Source of the DNA: Dehalococcoidia bacterium
Lineage (GTDB): Bacteria > Chloroflexota > Dehalococcoidia > JAUYDP01
Direction: 5' to 3'
NCBI GenBank assembly: GCA_030691805.1
Contig: JAUYDP010000048.1
Span: 1-7,213 of the forward strand
Length of the DNA: 7,213 nucleotides
The position numbers and the translations under genes were made by a program. Under the pieces are notes generated by a model. That model was not told the origin of the DNA and did not search any database. It saw nothing but the letters and a program-made list of their open reading frames with translations. Within the stretch, counting starts at the first letter, position 1. Each line of letters opens with the position of its first letter. Shown here piece after piece: positions 4,976-7,213 of this stretch.

Positions 4976-7213
4976 ATGCTTCTAGAGGGACAGGAGAAGC
5001 CTCGAACAGAGAGAAGAGCGCCGCGGCTCCTGGCCCCGCTCCGGCTCTGGGAGGCCAGGGGAGACATTCTGGCGGGCCTTCTGATTCTGGCGGGCCTTCT
5101 CTTCGTCTTTCGTGGAGCCTGGTTGAAGGGCCTCATATTCACTGAGACCGACACCCTGCTCTACTACTACCCAGTCCTGAGTGAGCTTCGCCGGGCGCTG
5201 CTACAGGGTACACTACCCCTTTGGACACCGTATATATACGGTGGGTTCCCCCTCTTCGCCGACGGCGAATCGGGCACCCTCTATCCCATCAACTTACTTC
5301 TGATGTTATTAATGTCTCCGGAGGGAGCGCTCCTCTGGCTGGGGCCATTGAGGGTGGGGATGGCCGCCCTCTTCATGTACCTGTACGCCCGGACCATCGG
5401 CCTGGGCAGCCAGGGGTCTCTGGTCTCCGCCCTGGTCTTCGCCTTCGGCGGGTTCAGCATAGCCCAACTCCACCATCTGAATCTATCCAGCGGGGCCTTG
5501 TGGCTCCCTCTGGTCCTCATGATGGTGGAAAGGGCCTACCGCCGGCAGGGCCGGGCCAGGTTCTGGGCGGTGGCCCTTGCGGGGGTGGCCTTCGGCGTCC
5601 AGTCCCTGGCATTGCACGTCCAGGTAAGCCTCATGACCGTCCTGTTTCTCGCCTTCTATCTGGCCTTTCGAACCTGGGCCTTCCCCGTCGGCTCTTTCCT
5701 GCGCAGGCTGGGCCTCATGGGCGGGACCTTCGCCGGGACCGTGGGGCTGGGCCTGGGGCTGGCGGCTGTCCAGTGGCTACCCCTTTTCGAGTTGTCCCGT
5801 TTCTCCCCCCGGGCGCCCGGCCTCCTCTACAACCAGGCCCTGGAGTACTCCCTTCCTCCCTTCAACCTGATTACGCTCCTCTCACCTTATTTCTTCCGGG
5901 GGCCGAAGCAGGTGTCCTGGGCCATTTGGTCCTCATGGGAGACGGCTATCTACGTAGGGATAGCCCCCTTGCTGCTGGCCGCGGTGGCCCTTCTCTGGGG
6001 GCGCAGCCGTTGGACCGCCTTCTTCGCCGGAACGGGTTTAGTGTCGCTCCTGCTGGCCATGGCCAACTACGTGCCCTTGAACCTGCACTACCTCCTGTAC
6101 CGGCTCCCCTGGTTCGACGCCCTGCGGGCCCCGGGCCGCTTCAGCTACCTCTTTACCTTCTCGTTAGCATGTCTAGCGGGTTTTGGGGCCCACTGCCTCG
6201 CCGGCCAAAGGAAGGAGGCCAGGCCAAGGGGTTTCTTTCTCTTGCCATTGGGCTTCTTGGGGCTAGTGGCCGCGGTGACAGGTCTACTCCAGTGGCTGAG
6301 GGTATGGCTCTCTGCCAATCAGGGCGCCGCCAACGACCTGCTGGGCACCCTCTACATGGGGCTTGGTCCCTTGGAGGCAACCCGCCTGAAGAAACTGGAC
6401 GTCTACACCCTTCTTATAGTTGCCGCCGACGGGCGGAACTGGTACGGCCCGCTATCCCTGGCCCTGGCCGCCGCTGCCCTGCTGCTGGCCTGGGCCAGGC
6501 TGCCCCGGTGGCGGGGGGCCTGGCTGGCGGGGCTGGCCCTTCTGGTGGCCGCCGACCTCTTCTGGTTTGCCCAGGACTTCCATCCCACCCTACCGGTGGC
6601 CAAGCTGGCCGAGGCCTCCCCGGCCACGACCTTCCTCGCCGGCCATGCTGGAGGAGGCCGTGCCTTCAATCTTAGAACGACCCTTGCGGAGCCCAACCGT
6701 CTGGTCCCCTTCGGAGTGCAGGCTGCTGGTGGCTACAGCTCACTACCTTTCGATCGCCAAGCGCAATATGCAGCCGAGGCTCAGGTCCTGGACCTTCCGC
6801 TAATGGACATCTGGAACGTGCGGTATCTAGTCACGACGAGGCTTCCGTGGGGGGTGTCCTACGGTGGTGTGACCTTCGATCCAGCCATGCCCCTTTTCAA
6901 GAGCGTAAGCCAGGTCGTCGGATCCTCTGTGCTTTACCAGGTCCCGGGCGTGAACACCAAGGAGGTCCGGGTAGTGTCGGCACTAAGCCAGGTCGCCGAG
7001 GCGCCTCAAGGCGCGACCATTGGATATGTTGTCCTGAGCGATGAGGCGGGGACACAGCAGAGGCTGCCATTGCTGGCCGGCGTCCACACCGCCGAGGCTG
7101 CCTACGACCGTGAGGACGTGCGGCCGGTGGTACGGCATGAGAAGCCCACGGTGGCTGACATCGTGCGGGGGACGGACCCGACCGGCAAGTCCTATCCGTC
7201 CTACGTTTATTTC
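4976..7213 (+). CDS. YfhO-family polytopic membrane protein (partial, runs off the right edge)
   Basis: An uninterrupted frame from the ATG at 4976 to the last base gives 746 residues with no stop, so the C-terminus is missing. After a basic N-terminal tail (1-29) comes a membrane helix (about 31-47). The family-typical periplasmic loop follows, with D-x-L-x-YYYP and PLWTPYIYGGFPLFADGESG (81-100), then many Leu/Ala/Gly-rich membrane segments to about residue 540. RAPGRFSY (384-391), GYSSLPFDRQ (586-595) and WNVRYLVT (613-620) match the YfhO/GT-C-like pattern, the last two in an outer soluble domain. The family is linked to glycosylation of cell-envelope polymers and lipoteichoic acids in some Firmicutes; the role here is unknown. 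No Shine-Dalgarno precedes the start. The other open frame at 5221-6675 is a Pro/Arg/Gly-rich shadow. Confidence 0.85.
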   Translation, partial: MLLEGQEKPRTERRAPRLLAPLRLWEARGDILAGLLILAGLLFVFRGAWLKGLIFTETDTLLYYYPVLSELRRALLQGTLPLWTPYIYGGFPLFADGESGTLYPINLLLMLLMSPEGALLWLGPLRVGMAALFMYLYARTIGLGSQGSLVSALVFAFGGFSIAQLHHLNLSSGALWLPLVLMMVERAYRRQGRARFWAVALAGVAFGVQSLALHVQVSLMTVLFLAFYLAFRTWAFPVGSFLRRLGLMGGTFAGTVGLGLGLAAVQWLPLFELSRFSPRAPGLLYNQALEYSLPPFNLITLLSPYFFRGPKQVSWAIWSSWETAIYVGIAPLLLAAVALLWGRSRWTAFFAGTGLVSLLLAMANYVPLNLHYLLYRLPWFDALRAPGRFSYLFTFSLACLAGFGAHCLAGQRKEARPRGFFLLPLGFLGLVAAVTGLLQWLRVWLSANQGAANDLLGTLYMGLGPLEATRLKKLDVYTLLIVAADGRNWYGPLSLALAAAALLLAWARLPRWRGAWLAGLALLVAADLFWFAQDFHPTLPVAKLAEASPATTFLAGHAGGGRAFNLRTTLAEPNRLVPFGVQAAGGYSSLPFDRQAQYAAEAQVLDLPLMDIWNVRYLVTTRLPWGVSYGGVTFDPAMPLFKSVSQVVGSSVLYQVPGVNTKEVRVVSALSQVAEAPQGATIGYVVLSDEAGTQQRLPLLAGVHTAEAAYDREDVRPVVRHEKPTVADIVRGTDPTGKSYPSYVYF

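Noticed and set aside
4767..4985. 72-residue open frame across the 42-base tandem repeat
   Set aside because: Openness follows from the repeat length being a multiple of three. There is no Shine-Dalgarno, and it overlaps the start of the YfhO-type gene in another frame.
5221..6675. Long open frame giving a 484-residue protein
   Set aside because: It is in another frame of the YfhO-type gene. The translation is Pro/Arg/Gly-rich with no family pattern, whereas the frame from 4976 gives clear membrane segments and YfhO motifs without a stop.

Overview
The window is a GC-rich bacterial fragment. It holds one complete molybdenum-hydroxylase operon on the + strand, a roughly 680-base gene-free stretch made largely of repeats, and the start of a large membrane-protein gene that runs off the right edge. 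No ribosomal RNA, tRNA or other taxonomic marker is present. The GC-rich coding sequence, the three-subunit CO dehydrogenase/xanthine dehydrogenase-type operon, the YfhO-type membrane protein and the many short hairpin repeats would suit an uncultivated lineage such as Chloroflexota (Dehalococcoidia/SAR202-like). That placement is a low-confidence impression, not something the sequence proves.

Layout. 28-885 encodes the FAD subunit. 886-1213 is an unusual non-coding insert within the operon, packed with hairpins. 1214-1693 encodes the 2Fe-2S subunit. 1690-3996 encodes the molybdopterin catalytic subunit, and its start overlaps the previous stop as ATGA. 3996-4295 encodes a small ABM-like dimeric alpha/beta-barrel protein, overlapping by one base as TGATG. 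4296-4975 has no credible gene. It contains an inverted pair of about 57-base REP-like hairpin elements around a 224-base spacer, a 42-base tandem repeat of about 3.5 copies, and a strong hairpin. 4976 to the window end encodes a YfhO-family polytopic membrane protein, open at the right edge.

How the genes work together. The first three products should form an (LMS)2-type molybdo-iron-sulfur-flavoprotein. The substrate is oxidised at the Mo site of the large subunit, and electrons pass through two [2Fe-2S] clusters in the small subunit to FAD in the medium subunit. The active-site loop of the large subunit reads PMRGFGWPQ and lacks the cysteine loop of true (form I) CO dehydrogenase. The enzyme is therefore better described as a xanthine-dehydrogenase-family hydroxylase of unknown substrate. 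The ABM-like protein is translationally coupled to it and may serve the same pathway. The YfhO-type gene looks unrelated.

The most notable signals are non-coding. Two different hairpin families each occur as an inverted pair, one pair in each intergenic region. In both pairs, differences between the copies fall on paired stem positions and preserve pairing. This suggests that the folded form, as RNA or single-stranded DNA, has been maintained.
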